This document shows positions 1 to 7,571 of a DNA stretch of 8,816 nucleotides, one piece after another. The notes under the pieces are model-generated. The model saw nothing but the letters and a program-made list of their open reading frames with translations. It had not been told where the DNA came from and did not search any database. The stretch comes from an uncultured Collinsella sp. (GTDB taxonomy: Bacteria > Actinomycetota > Coriobacteriia > Coriobacteriales > Coriobacteriaceae). The position numbers and the translations under genes were made by a program. Each line of letters opens with the position of its first letter. Positions within the stretch are counted from its first letter, which is position 1. The stretch spans positions 1 to 8,816 of the forward strand of contig UREE01000075.1 of the NCBI GenBank assembly GCA_900546825.1, read 5' to 3'.

Positions 1-10
1 CTTCCGATCT
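1..10. other. Probable Illumina adapter remnant
   Basis: The first ten bases, CTTCCGATCT, equal the 3' end of the common Illumina adapter tail GCTCTTCCGATCT. Immediately after them the frame reads G-L-R-A-I-D-R-A-D-V, a typical stretch of the second GTPase domain of Der. The codon just before it (8-10, TCT, Ser) falls where Der proteins usually carry Arg. Both points fit untrimmed adapter joined to genuine sequence. A chance match to Der coding sequence is possible but less likely. Confidence 0.8.
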
Positions 11-583
11 GGCCTGCGCGCCATCGACCGCGCCGACGTGGCACTGCTCGTCGTCGACGCCTCCGTGGGCGTCACCGAGCAGGACCAGAAGGTCATGGGC
101 TTGGCCATCGAGCGCGGCTGCGCCATCGTGGTGCTGCTCAACAAGTGGGACCTGCTCGACGATGACCGCAAGCGCGAGGCCTGCATGGAGACCGTCGACC
201 GCCGTCTGGGTGTCATGGCTCCCTGGGCTCAGTACCTGCGCATCTCGGCCCTGACCGGCCGCAGCGTCGAGAAGATCTGGGCGATGGTCGACGCGGCCGA
301 AAAGACGCGCTCGCAAAAGATCAGCACCTCGCGCCTCAACACGTTCCTCACCGACCTGCGCGAGTTTGGCCACACCGTGGTGGACGGCAAGCGCCGCCTG
401 CGCATGCACTACGTGACCCAGACGGGCATCAACCCGCCCACGTTCACGTTCTTCGTCAACCACGGCGACCTGGTCAACGACACCTACCAGCGCTATGTCG
501 AAAACCGCATGCGCTCGACCTTCGACTTTGCCGGCACGCCCATCCGACTCTTCTTTAGGAAGAAGGAGCAAAAGGATGCATAA
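11..583 (+). CDS. der: Ribosome-assembly GTPase Der (EngA), 3' part
   Basis: This is the C-terminal part of Der, the double-GTPase-domain protein needed for maturation of the 50S ribosomal subunit. The frame is open from the contig edge, so the first GTPase domain and the start of the second are missing. Visible parts are a VALLVVDAS strand, the G4 motif NKWD (nt 139-150), the G5-like SALTG, and the KH-like C-terminal domain with INPPTFTFFVN and the family ending YVENRMRSTFDFAGTPIRLFFRKK. The TAA stop (581-583) overlaps the plsY start by 8 nt, so the two are probably translationally coupled. The product is not in doubt; only the 5' truncation and adjoining adapter are odd. Confidence 0.96.
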   Translation, partial: GLRAIDRADVALLVVDASVGVTEQDQKVMGLAIERGCAIVVLLNKWDLLDDDRKREACMETVDRRLGVMAPWAQYLRISALTGRSVEKIWAMVDAAEKTRSQKISTSRLNTFLTDLREFGHTVVDGKRRLRMHYVTQTGINPPTFTFFVNHGDLVNDTYQRYVENRMRSTFDFAGTPIRLFFRKKEQKDA

Positions 584-1259
584 TCCGATCCTGCTGACCG
601 CCATCTGCGCCGTGGTCTCGTTCTTTATCGGAGCGATTCCGTTTGGCCTGATCCTGGGTCGCGTGTTCAACCACACGGACATTCGCAAGGCGGGCTCCGG
701 CAACATCGGCACTACCAACGCCCTGCGCGTGGCCGGCCCCAAGGTGGCCGCGCTCACGCTGCTGCTCGACTGCCTTAAGGGCGCTATCTGCGTCCTTATC
801 GCGCGTCCGCTCATCGCCGATCTGGGCTATGGCTTCCCCGTGAGCATCATGGCTCCCGGTGCCGCCGGCGACTGGATGCTCGGTGTCATCTGCCTGGCAG
901 CGGTGTGGGGACACATCTTCTCGCCCTACCTCAACTTCCATGGCGGTAAGGGTATCGCCGTGGGCCTGGGCGTGATTCTTGCCTGGTACTGGCCCATTGG
1001 CCTGTCGCTGCTGGGCATGTTTATCGTGGCCGTTGCCATCACCAAGTACGTGTCGGTGGGTTCACTTGCCGCCGCCATCGGTCTTCCCATCGCTGCCTGC
1101 GCGGTCTTTCCGTACAGCAGCCTGGGCCTCAAGTTTTGCATGGCGATGATCGGCATCACCGTGGTGTGGGCCCATCGCGCGAACATCAAAAAGCTCATGA
1201 CCGGTAAGGAGTCCAAGCTTTCGTTTACCAAGCGCGTCACCGAGCCCGACGATAAGTAG
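576..1259 (+). CDS. plsY: Glycerol-3-phosphate acyltransferase PlsY
   Basis: PlsY is an integral membrane enzyme that transfers the acyl group of acyl-phosphate (made by PlsX, not seen here) to sn-glycerol-3-phosphate, giving lysophosphatidic acid. The 227-residue product has the usual length and several hydrophobic spans. All three family motifs are visible: SGNIGTTNALR (41-51), the GHxF...GGKG block (112-126, G112-H-I-F to G-G-K125-G), and TKYVSVGS (156-163). I chose ATG 576 because AAGGAG lies 7 nt upstream (563-568) and the preceding in-frame residues match only the Der tail. It is followed 9 nt later by gpsA, whose product is PlsY's acceptor substrate, so the pair is functionally coherent. 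Confidence 0.95.
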   Translation: MHNPILLTAICAVVSFFIGAIPFGLILGRVFNHTDIRKAGSGNIGTTNALRVAGPKVAALTLLLDCLKGAICVLIARPLIADLGYGFPVSIMAPGAAGDWMLGVICLAAVWGHIFSPYLNFHGGKGIAVGLGVILAWYWPIGLSLLGMFIVAVAITKYVSVGSLAAAIGLPIAACAVFPYSSLGLKFCMAMIGITVVWAHRANIKKLMTGKESKLSFTKRVTEPDDK

Positions 1260-1268
1260 GAGAGAGTC

Positions 1269-2276
1269 ATGAATGTTGCGCTGATTGGCTCCGGCTCCTG
1301 GGGAACCGCCGTCGCTGGCCTTGCCGCCGCGCGAGCCGAGCGCGTGACCATGTGGGCCCATAGTGAGCAGACGGCCGCCGGCATCAATGGCGAGCACCGT
1401 AATCCCCGCTATCTGGTGGACTACGTGCTGCCGGAAAACGTTGTCGCCACGACGGACTTAGCCCAGGCGCTCGACGGCGTCGAGGCCATCATCTTTGCCG
1501 TGCCCTCGACACACCTGCGCGACGTCTGCCACCAGGCGGCGCCGATCATCGCGGACGAGACGCCGGTTCTGTGCCTCACCAAGGGCATCGAGCCCGAGTC
1601 CGGCCTGCTCATGAGCGAGGTCATCGCCAGCGAGATCGGCAACGAGTCGCGCGTGGCGGCGCTCTCGGGCCCCAACCATGCCGAGGAAATCTGCCGCGGC
1701 GGGCTTTCGGCCGCCGTCATCGCCAGCGAAGACCAACAGGTAGGGGAGACCTTTAAGGAGCTGCTGCTTTCCACGGCCTTCCGCATCTACCTGTCGCAGG
1801 ATATGACGGGCGTCGAGGTCTGCGGCGCCATGAAAAATGTCATCGCCATCGTGTGCGGCATCTCCGCCGGCTCGGGCGCGGGCGACAACACGCTCGCCCT
1901 CATCATGACGCGCGGCCTGGCCGAGATCAGCCGTCTGGTGCACGCCCGCGGCGGCCAGGCCATGACCTGCATGGGACTTGCCGGCATGGGCGACCTCATT
2001 GCCACCTGCACCTCCGAGCATTCGCGCAACCGCACCTTTGGCTACGAGTTTGCCCACGGCGTGTCGCTCGACGAGTACCAGACGCGTACGCATATGGTGG
2101 TCGAGGGCGCCGTCGCAGCCCGCAGCGTCAGCGAGCTTGCCCGTTCACTGGGCGTAGACATTCCGCTCACCTTTGCCGTGGAGCAAACGCTCTACAACGG
2201 TGTTACTTTGGATAGGGCGCTCGAGATTCTCACCGACCGCGTCCCTTCTCAAGAGTTCTACGGACTCACCGACTAG
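1269..2276 (+). CDS. gpsA: Glycerol-3-phosphate dehydrogenase [NAD(P)+] GpsA
   Basis: This cytosolic enzyme reduces dihydroxyacetone phosphate to sn-glycerol-3-phosphate, the backbone for phospholipids. The 335-residue length is normal. The N-terminal Rossmann signature is IGSGSWGTAVAG (residues 6-17). Further marks are K105 in TKGIEPESG, the SGPNHAEE block, the catalytic Lys K189 in GAMKNVIAI, and the C-terminal helical-domain motif GMGDLIATCTSEHSRNRTFG, with D242 and the substrate-binding R253/N254. AGGAG (1258-1262) begins inside the plsY stop region and sits 6 nt before the ATG. The TAG stop is followed by an 18-nt gap to rpe. It supplies the substrate of the PlsY encoded just upstream. 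Confidence 0.97.
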   Translation: MNVALIGSGSWGTAVAGLAAARAERVTMWAHSEQTAAGINGEHRNPRYLVDYVLPENVVATTDLAQALDGVEAIIFAVPSTHLRDVCHQAAPIIADETPVLCLTKGIEPESGLLMSEVIASEIGNESRVAALSGPNHAEEICRGGLSAAVIASEDQQVGETFKELLLSTAFRIYLSQDMTGVEVCGAMKNVIAIVCGISAGSGAGDNTLALIMTRGLAEISRLVHARGGQAMTCMGLAGMGDLIATCTSEHSRNRTFGYEFAHGVSLDEYQTRTHMVVEGAVAARSVSELARSLGVDIPLTFAVEQTLYNGVTLDRALEILTDRVPSQEFYGLTD

Positions 2277-2294
2277 CGCAGAAAGGCTACTACC

Positions 2295-2966
2295 ATGGGT
2301 TCCATTAAAATCGCTCCGTCCGTCCTCTCGGCCGACATGGCCAACCTCAAGGGCGAACTCGACAAGATCGTCGGTGCCGACTACGTGCACTTCGACGTTA
2401 TGGACGGTCACTTTACCGGCAACCTCACCTTTGGCGTTGACATCCTTAAGGCCGTCAAGCGCTCCACCGATGTACCGGTCGACGCGCACCTCATGGTGTC
2501 GAACCCCGACGAGACGGTCGATTGGTACGCCGACGCCGGTGCCGACATGATCACCGTGCACTACGAGGCTTCCACGCACCTGCACCGCACGCTCACGCAT
2601 CTGCAGCAGCGCGGCGTCAAGGCCGGCGTGGTGCTCAACCCCGCCACCCCCGTGTGCGTGCTCGAGAGCATCATCGACGTCGTCGATATGGTGCTGCTCA
2701 TGAGTGTGAACCCGGGCTTTGGCGGCCAGAGCTTTATCCCGGGCACCATCGCAAAGCTTCACGAGCTCAAGGCCATGTGCGAGCGCCACGGCGTGTCGCC
2801 CCTGATCGAGGTCGACGGCGGTATCTCTTCCAAGAACATCGCCGAGGTCGTCAAGGCCGGCGCCAACGTGCTCGTGGCCGGCTCCGCCGTATTTAAGTCC
2901 GAAGATCCCGCTGCCGAGGTTGCGCTGCTGCAGAAGCTGGGCAACGAGGCCGCACAGGAGGCATAA
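2295..2966 (+). CDS. rpe: Ribulose-phosphate 3-epimerase
   Basis: Rpe interconverts D-ribulose 5-phosphate and D-xylulose 5-phosphate in the non-oxidative pentose phosphate pathway. The 223-residue TIM-barrel protein carries the full set of expected elements: KIAPSVLSADMANL at the start, HFDVMDGHF (metal ligands H32 and D34), VDAHLMV (H65), the phosphate-loop region SVNPGFGGQSF, and IEVDGGIS with D174. The ligand spacing (H-x-D, then 31 residues to H, then about 109 to D) is that of the family, and both catalytic aspartates are present. AGAAAGG (2280-2286) lies 8 nt upstream of the ATG. Only 6 nt separate its stop from the desulfurase start, suggesting cotranscription. Confidence 0.96.
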   Translation: MGSIKIAPSVLSADMANLKGELDKIVGADYVHFDVMDGHFTGNLTFGVDILKAVKRSTDVPVDAHLMVSNPDETVDWYADAGADMITVHYEASTHLHRTLTHLQQRGVKAGVVLNPATPVCVLESIIDVVDMVLLMSVNPGFGGQSFIPGTIAKLHELKAMCERHGVSPLIEVDGGISSKNIAEVVKAGANVLVAGSAVFKSEDPAAEVALLQKLGNEAAQEA

Positions 2967-2972
2967 ACCCTT

Positions 2973-4151
2973 ATGACCGCAGGTCAAAACCGCATACCCG
3001 TGAATCTTGACTATGCCGCCTCGACGCCCATGCGCGCCGAGGCGCTCCTTGCGCAGCGCGAGTACGACGACAGCGAGCTTGCCGGCGTCAACCCCAACTC
3101 GCTGCATTCGCTCGGCCGCAAGGCTGCCGCGCGTCTGGAGGTTGCACGTCGCGAGATCGCCCGCAGCTTTGGCGCGCGCGTCCGCCCGTCCGAGATTGTA
3201 CTGACTAACGGCGGCACCGAAGCCAACCAGCTGGCGCTTCTCGGTCTTGCCGAGGGCGCTCGTCAGCGCGATCGCAAGCGCGGTCGTGTAATCGTTTCGG
3301 CCATCGAGCACGATTCGATTCTGGACAACCTGCCGCTGCTGCGTGCCTCCGGCTTTACCGTCGACCTGGTACAGCCCTGCCGCGCGGGCTACGTTGAGCC
3401 TGCCAAGCTTGTCGAGCTGCTCAGCGACGACGTGGCGCTCGTGAGCATTATGGTCGCCAACAACGAGACCGGCGTGGTGCAGCCCATCCGCGAGCTTGCC
3501 GCAGCTGCGCACACCGCAGGTGCCCTGTTCCACACCGATGCCATCCAGGGCTACTTGCATATTCCGCTCGATGTCACCGAGCTGGGCGTCGACGCCATGT
3601 CCGTCGCAGCCCACAAGATTGGCGGTCCCGTGGCATCTGGCGCACTCTACCTTAAGAGCCGCACGCCGCTGCGCCCGCGCATCTTTGGCGGCGGACAGGA
3701 GGCCGGTCGTCGTGCCGGCACGCAAGACCTGCGAACGCAGCTCGCCTTTGCCGCTGCCGCCTCGTCTCTGACGCCCCATGTGGCTCAGGAGCGCGCGAAG
3801 CTGCAAGCCCTTTCCGACAAGCTCTACGCCACGCTTACGGCCCACCAGCGCATTCACGCCACCATGGGCGACTACGCACAGGCCGACCGTCTGCCGGGTA
3901 TGGTTTCGATCTACATTGACGGCATGGACTCCGAGGAACTCATCATCAAGCTCGACGCCGCCGGCTTTGAGGTGTCGGCAGGCTCGGCATGCTCGAGTGG
4001 CAGCATGGACCCGAGCCACGTGCTCAGCGCGATGGGCATCGGCCGCGAACAGGCGCTGGGTGCCTTGCGCATCTCCTTCGATGATCGCGTGAATCCAGGC
4101 GATCTGGACGACTTTGCCCAGACGCTGCTCTCGATCGTAGGTGCCGCATGA
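2973..4151 (+). CDS. Cysteine desulfurase, NifS/IscS type
   Basis: This PLP enzyme removes sulfur from cysteine as an enzyme-bound persulfide, for Fe-S clusters and/or tRNA thiolation. The 392-residue product has the fold-type I pattern: LDYAASTPMR near the N-terminus, ring-stacking H113 in IEHDSI, NNETGVVQPI, FHTDAIQGY, the PLP lysine K215 in AAHKIGGP, GGGQEAGRRAGTQ, and active-site C340 in SAGSACSSGSMDPSHVL. The loop after C340 matches group I (NifS/IscS), not SufS. AGGAGG (2956-2961) lies 11 nt before the ATG. The TGA overlaps the next ATG (ATGA). No iscU or thiolase partner gene is adjacent, so I cannot say whether it serves Fe-S assembly or tRNA modification, and I give no symbol. Confidence 0.93.
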   Translation: MTAGQNRIPVNLDYAASTPMRAEALLAQREYDDSELAGVNPNSLHSLGRKAAARLEVARREIARSFGARVRPSEIVLTNGGTEANQLALLGLAEGARQRDRKRGRVIVSAIEHDSILDNLPLLRASGFTVDLVQPCRAGYVEPAKLVELLSDDVALVSIMVANNETGVVQPIRELAAAAHTAGALFHTDAIQGYLHIPLDVTELGVDAMSVAAHKIGGPVASGALYLKSRTPLRPRIFGGGQEAGRRAGTQDLRTQLAFAAAASSLTPHVAQERAKLQALSDKLYATLTAHQRIHATMGDYAQADRLPGMVSIYIDGMDSEELIIKLDAAGFEVSAGSACSSGSMDPSHVLSAMGIGREQALGALRISFDDRVNPGDLDDFAQTLLSIVGAA

Positions 4152-4957
4152 TTGTTGCCGATCTCGCGCGTGCCTTGCTGGCACGCTATCCCAAAGCAAA
4201 TGCCGAGAGCTGGGATCACGTAGGACTTTCCGTAGGTGACCCTGCCGCCGAGATTACCGGCGTGGCCTGCGCACTCGACGCGACCGAAGCCAACGTGCAC
4301 CGCGCCCAGGAGGCCGGTGCCAACGTGTTGTTGACGCATCATCCTATCTACATCAAGGCACCCGAGGCGTTTTGCCCGGCGGATGCGTCGCGTCCCCAGT
4401 GCAGCGCAGCACTGTTTGAGGCCGCCCGCTGCGATGTGAGCATTATTTCGCTCCATACCAATCTGGACCGCTCGCACGAGGCGCGCGCCTGCCTAAGTGA
4501 GCTGCTGGGCGCCGCGCCCGTGAGCTCGCTGGAGCGCAAGGACGACCCCGAGGCCTGCGGACTGGGCGTACTCGCGACCCTCCACGACCCCTGCAGCCTG
4601 CACAACCTTGCCGCACGCGCCGCAGCGGCGTTTGGCAGCGACCCGCGCGTGTGGGGCGAGGCCGATCACCCGTGCCGAACCATCGCAATTTTGGGCGGTT
4701 CGCTGGGTGACTTTGGCGAACTTGCCATCGCCGCCGCTGCGGATGTCATCGTGACCGGAGAGGCGGGCTATCACGTGGCGCAAGACCTTGCTTTACGCGG
4801 GCTGCCGGTGATCCTGCTCGGCCACGATCGCTCCGAGGAGCCGTTCGTGGATATCTTGATGAACTCTGCGGTTGACGCCGGGGTCGACCCCCGTCATGCG
4901 ATTAAAATACTGAACCCTTGCCAATGGTGGACTGTGACAAAAGGAGAGAACTTATGA
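4148..4957 (+). CDS. Nif3-like dinuclear metal centre protein
   Basis: This is a member of the Nif3/YbgI family, often labelled 'GTP cyclohydrolase 1 type 2 homolog': ring-shaped hexameric cytosolic proteins with a two-metal site and no settled physiological role. The 269-residue sequence has the family start (ESWDHVGLSVGD), H64 and H65 in LLTHHP, D107 in SLHTNLD, TGEAGYHVAQD, and the C-terminal H226 and E230 in GHDRSE. All expected metal ligands are therefore present. Its ATG overlaps the desulfurase stop and its TGA overlaps the next ATG, so translation is probably coupled at both ends. In many bacteria this family sits beside a coiled-coil/zinc-ribbon gene, as here. Family membership is firm; function is unknown. 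Confidence 0.92.
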   Translation: MIVADLARALLARYPKANAESWDHVGLSVGDPAAEITGVACALDATEANVHRAQEAGANVLLTHHPIYIKAPEAFCPADASRPQCSAALFEAARCDVSIISLHTNLDRSHEARACLSELLGAAPVSSLERKDDPEACGLGVLATLHDPCSLHNLAARAAAAFGSDPRVWGEADHPCRTIAILGGSLGDFGELAIAAAADVIVTGEAGYHVAQDLALRGLPVILLGHDRSEEPFVDILMNSAVDAGVDPRHAIKILNPCQWWTVTKGENL

Positions 4958-5673
4958 GCGCCGGCGCTACGCTACTCAAGCTGCAACAGATCGATTTGGA
5001 GCTCGCCCGCAACAAGAGCGAACTTGCCAATATGCCGGAGCTCAAGGAGCTCGCTTCCAAGCGCAAGACCTATGTGAAGCTCAAGTCCGAGATGACCAAG
5101 CTCTACGCCCAGCGCAAGGATCTGGACATTGAGCTCGACGATCTCAACACCACCGAGATTCAGACCAACAACGCCATCGAGGCCGCCAAGAAGCGCCACG
5201 TGGACGGCTCCGACTACCGCGAGGTTCAGGACCTGGAGAACGAGCTCGCCACCCTGGCCAAGCGCTTGGACAAGATCAAGCACACCCGCAAGGACGTCGT
5301 CGTCGCCCATAAGGAAGCGCTTGACCGAGAGGCTCGCGCGCAGGCCATCATCGCCAAGTTCGAGGAGGGTGTGAAGGCCGATACCAAGGCTGCCCGCGCC
5401 AAGGCTGCCAATCTGCAGGCTCAGATCGATGCCGCCACCAAGGAGCGCACCGCCCTTGCCGCCACGCTGCCGACCGACGTGCTCACCGATTACGAACGTC
5501 TGCTCAAGCAGTTCCGCGGCCTGGCCGTCGAGACCATCAAGGGCAACATCCCCACGGTCTGCCACACCGCGCTGCAGGCATCGTCCATGAGCGACCTCAA
5601 CCACGACGGTAGCGAGATTACGCACTGCCCGTACTGCCACCGCCTGCTGGTGCTCCCGAGCAAGGAAGCTTAA
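4954..5673 (+). CDS. Coiled-coil zinc-ribbon protein (CT398-like)
   Basis: This 239-residue protein of unknown function consists of a long charged coiled coil (about residues 5-170, heptad-like LKLQQIDLELARNKSEL and later Lys/Glu/Ala-rich helices) followed by a C-terminal zinc-ribbon-like segment. Homologues are annotated as C4-type zinc ribbon proteins. I prefer ATG 4954 over the in-frame ATG 4918, because AAGGAG (4941-4946) sits 7 nt upstream and ATGA overlaps the preceding stop. The ribbon is unusual: the second knuckle is intact (CPYCH, C225/C228), but the first has only C203-H204 (TVCHTAL) where relatives typically have two cysteines. Metal binding would need a Cys/His mixed set or may be lost. 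Confidence 0.85.
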   Translation: MSAGATLLKLQQIDLELARNKSELANMPELKELASKRKTYVKLKSEMTKLYAQRKDLDIELDDLNTTEIQTNNAIEAAKKRHVDGSDYREVQDLENELATLAKRLDKIKHTRKDVVVAHKEALDREARAQAIIAKFEEGVKADTKAARAKAANLQAQIDAATKERTALAATLPTDVLTDYERLLKQFRGLAVETIKGNIPTVCHTALQASSMSDLNHDGSEITHCPYCHRLLVLPSKEA

Positions 5674-5676
5674 ACG

Positions 5677-6886
5677 ATGGCGGCACCCAACAATTCAATG
5701 CAACTTGAGGGAAAAACGATCCTGCTGGGCATTACCGGCGGGATCGCCGCCTATAAGTCGTGCAATATCGTGCGCCTGCTCCAAAAGCGCGGCGCGCACG
5801 TCAAGGTCGTCATGAGCGAGCATGCCACTGAGTTTGTGGGGCCGCTCACCTTCCGCGCGCTCACCAATGAGCCGGTCGCGGTTGGGCTATTCGACGACCC
5901 GTCTGACCCCATCCACCATATCTCGCTGGCGCAGGAGCCCGACTTGGTGGTCGTGGCGCCCGCGACGGCCAATATCATCGCCAAGATGGCCAACGGCATC
6001 GCCGATGACCTCATCTCCACAACGTTGCTTGCGACACCGCGGCCCGTCGTTATCGCGCCGGCCATGAACAATGGCATGTGGAAGGCGTCGGCCACGCAGG
6101 CCAATATGGCCACGCTGTGCGAGCGCGGCGTCCGCGTGGTGGGACCCGGCAGTGGCTACCTTGCCTGCGGCGACGTGGACACGGGGCGCATGAGCGAACC
6201 CGAGGACATCGTCGAGGCCGTCTGCGAGGTGCTCAATCCCGTGCAACAAGACCTGGCGGGCAAGCGCATCGTCATTACCGCCGGCCCCACGCATGAGCCG
6301 ATTGACCCCGTGCGCTTCATTGGCAACCGTTCTTCGGGCAAGATGGGTATCGCCCTGGCGGGGGAGGCCGCACGTCGCGGTGCCGCCGTCACGCTCGTGC
6401 TGGGACCGACATCGCTCGACGTTCCCCACGGCGTGGAGTGCGTGCACGTACACCGCCTCAGAAATGCTCAAGGCAGCGCTGAGCGCCTTCCAGACGGCCG
6501 ACGCGGCCATTTGCGCCGCCGCCGTCGCCGACTACACGCCGGCGGCCCCGGCGGACCATAAGCTCAAAAAGGCCAACGAGCGCCTGGATCGAATCGAGCT
6601 CGTCGAAACGGTCGATATTTTGGCCGAGCTCTCGCGTCAGAAAGGCGAGCGATGCGTGATCGGATTTGCGGCCGAGACCGATAACGTCGTGGAGTACGCG
6701 CAGCGCAAACTTGTCCGCAAGGGTTGCGATGTTATTATCGCCAACGATGTCTCGCGCGCCGATTCAGGCTTTGGAACCGACACTAACAAAGCCTGGATTG
6801 TGAGCACAACGGGTACGCAAGAACTTCCCGTTCTAACAAAACCCCAGCTCGCAGATACAATTTTGAACTTGCTTCAAAATTTGTAA
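5677..6886 (+). pseudogene. coaBC: Phosphopantothenoylcysteine decarboxylase/synthetase CoaBC, frameshifted
   Basis: CoaBC joins phosphopantothenate to cysteine using CTP (CoaB half), then decarboxylates the product to 4'-phosphopantetheine (CoaC half, FMN-dependent). The CoaC half is complete, with H81 in HHISLA, APATANIIAKMANG, APAMNNGMW and C164 in LACGDVDTGRM. The CoaB half starts normally (KRIVITAGPTHEPIDPVRF, NRSSGKMG). The frame then breaks after about residue 258: the continuation TASEMLKAAL...KLKKANERL...IGFAAET is one frame over and ends at the TAA 6884-6886. Adding one AC at 6450-6453 gives V-H-V-H-T-A-S-E-M, the expected motif, and a 403-residue protein. As written, the product ends at 6561 and lacks the KLKK and FAAET elements. 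AAGGAAG (5662-5668) supports ATG 5677. The gene is normally required, so sequence error or a recent mutation are both possible. Confidence 0.9.
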
Positions 6887-6894
6887 AAAAGTTC

Positions 6895-6924
6895 TTGCAC
6901 AAGTCTAAAGTTTCGGGTTAATAT
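6895..6924 (+). promoter_or_regulatory. Probable sigma70-type promoter of the tRNA
   Basis: TTGCAC (6895-6900) and TAATAT (6919-6924) are separated by 18 nt and lie in an AT-richer gap just after coaBC. Transcription would start near 6931, about 35 nt before the tRNA. The -35 matches the consensus TTGACA at the first three positions (TTG); the -10 matches at 4 of 6. No terminator is visible between coaBC and the tRNA, so read-through could also contribute. Confidence 0.5.
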
Positions 6925-6966
6925 ATTCCCTGTTGCGAGCGAGAGCAGAGCAACAAACAAAAGCTT

Positions 6967-7043
<77 letters not shown>

Positions 7044-7052
7044 GAAGTTTGC

Positions 7053-7086
7053 AGGTCAGGCACCTAGTGCCTGACCTTTTTTGTTT
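7053..7086 (+). terminator. Intrinsic terminator after tRNA-Pro
   Basis: AGGTCAGGCAC and GTGCCTGACCT form an 11-bp perfect stem (7053-7063 with 7067-7077) closed by a 3-nt CTA loop, followed by TTTTTTGTTTT. It lies 10 nt after the tRNA CCA end and should terminate the tRNA transcript and any read-through from the housekeeping run. Confidence 0.93.
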
Positions 7087-7108
7087 TAAGCAATTGCTTA
7101 ATATTAAG
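7086..7108. repeat. Two overlapping perfect palindromes
   Basis: TTAAGCAATTGCTTAA (7086-7101) is a 16-nt perfect palindrome. CTTAATATTAAG (7097-7108) is a 12-nt perfect palindrome that overlaps it by 5 nt. Together they form an AT-rich symmetric block just beyond the tRNA terminator, at the boundary between the housekeeping and accessory parts. It could be a protein-binding site or an extension of the terminator tail. Its role is unknown. Confidence 0.6.
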
Positions 7109-7504
7109 TAAGCAACAGGGTGTCAAAAATCTACCTGCGCGATACTCGCTTTTTGCGGCTACTTGCGCGTTTTGCACACGCTTGAGCCGATTTATTAACG
7201 CGATATGAATCTACATACGCGTAGCTGGTATGCAGCCGAGTACAGGCTGTATTTATCGCGGCGATTAACACAGATATAGCGACTATAACGGACAAGCGTG
7301 TCGCTGTATTTATTCCAGTAGTTCACTTGATCGGTGGACATGTGGGCTGTTGCAACGAAACGCCAAGCAGGATGGGCTCTATACGAGGACGCCGCAGGGC
7401 AATGGCGGGGGAGTGCGGCGGGCGCTCTGAGAGCCGCTGTATGACCCCATTTCCCCTCAACCCGACTACCTGTGCCACGAACATCAGACCGTTCGAGTAA
7501 CCGC
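7109..7504. other. Intergenic stretch without a convincing gene
   Basis: About 400 nt separate the tRNA unit from the minus-strand gene. The first half is AT-richer than the operon and holds short symmetries: TATAG/CTATA around CGA (7275-7287), and two copies of GCTGTATTTAT (7246-7256 and 7303-7313). The second half is GC-rich. Small open frames exist on both strands, for example + 7120-7185 and + 7372-7500, and a minus frame continuing to 7323. None has a good ribosome binding site or a recognisable product. I see no RNA gene here. Confidence 0.6.
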
Positions 7505-7540
7505 CAAAAGAAAAGCCCGCGCGAAGTTGCGCAGGCTTTT
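7505..7540 (-). terminator. Intrinsic terminator of the minus-strand prepilin gene
   Basis: Read on the minus strand, AAAAGCC and GGCTTTT pair outside GCGC/GCGC, separated by one mismatch, with a 6-nt loop. A TTTTCTTTT tail (7514-7506) follows. It begins 24 nt after the stop of the prepilin/DUF6273 gene and fits a rho-independent terminator for it. The stem ends are also T-rich on the plus strand (GGCTTTT), so weak bidirectional action is possible. Confidence 0.8.
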
Positions 7541-7541
7541 C

Positions 7542-7571
7542 GCTAGACAAGCTAGAAGCCAGGCTAGAAGC
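7542..7571. repeat. Short GCTAGA repeats giving three in-frame TAG stops
   Basis: GCTAGA occurs at 7542, 7551 and 7563, with GCTAGAAGC exact in the last two. Read on the minus strand, in the frame of the DUF6273 gene, these give TAG stops at 7564-7566, 7552-7554 and 7543-7545. The gene therefore ends in three tandem in-frame amber codons within 24 nt. Confidence 0.7.

Noticed and set aside
2145..4199. Minus-strand frame of 684 codons opposite rpe and the cysteine desulfurase
   Set aside because: Long open antisense frames are common in high-GC genes; the plus strand holds two complete, motif-bearing enzymes.
6440..6460. Programmed ribosomal frameshifting in coaBC
   Set aside because: No slippery heptamer or stimulatory structure is apparent, and skipping one base would leave the conserved motif one residue short, whereas restoring two bases fits exactly.
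7120..7185. Small plus-strand frame of 21 codons starting at GTG 7120
   Set aside because: Weak ribosome binding site, very short, and no recognisable product; the stretch lies right after a terminator.
7372..7500. Small plus-strand frame of 42 codons (and an overlapping frame from ATG 7340)
   Set aside because: Poor initiation signals, Arg/Cys-rich translation in one frame, and no family resemblance; several competing frames are open because the stretch is GC-rich.
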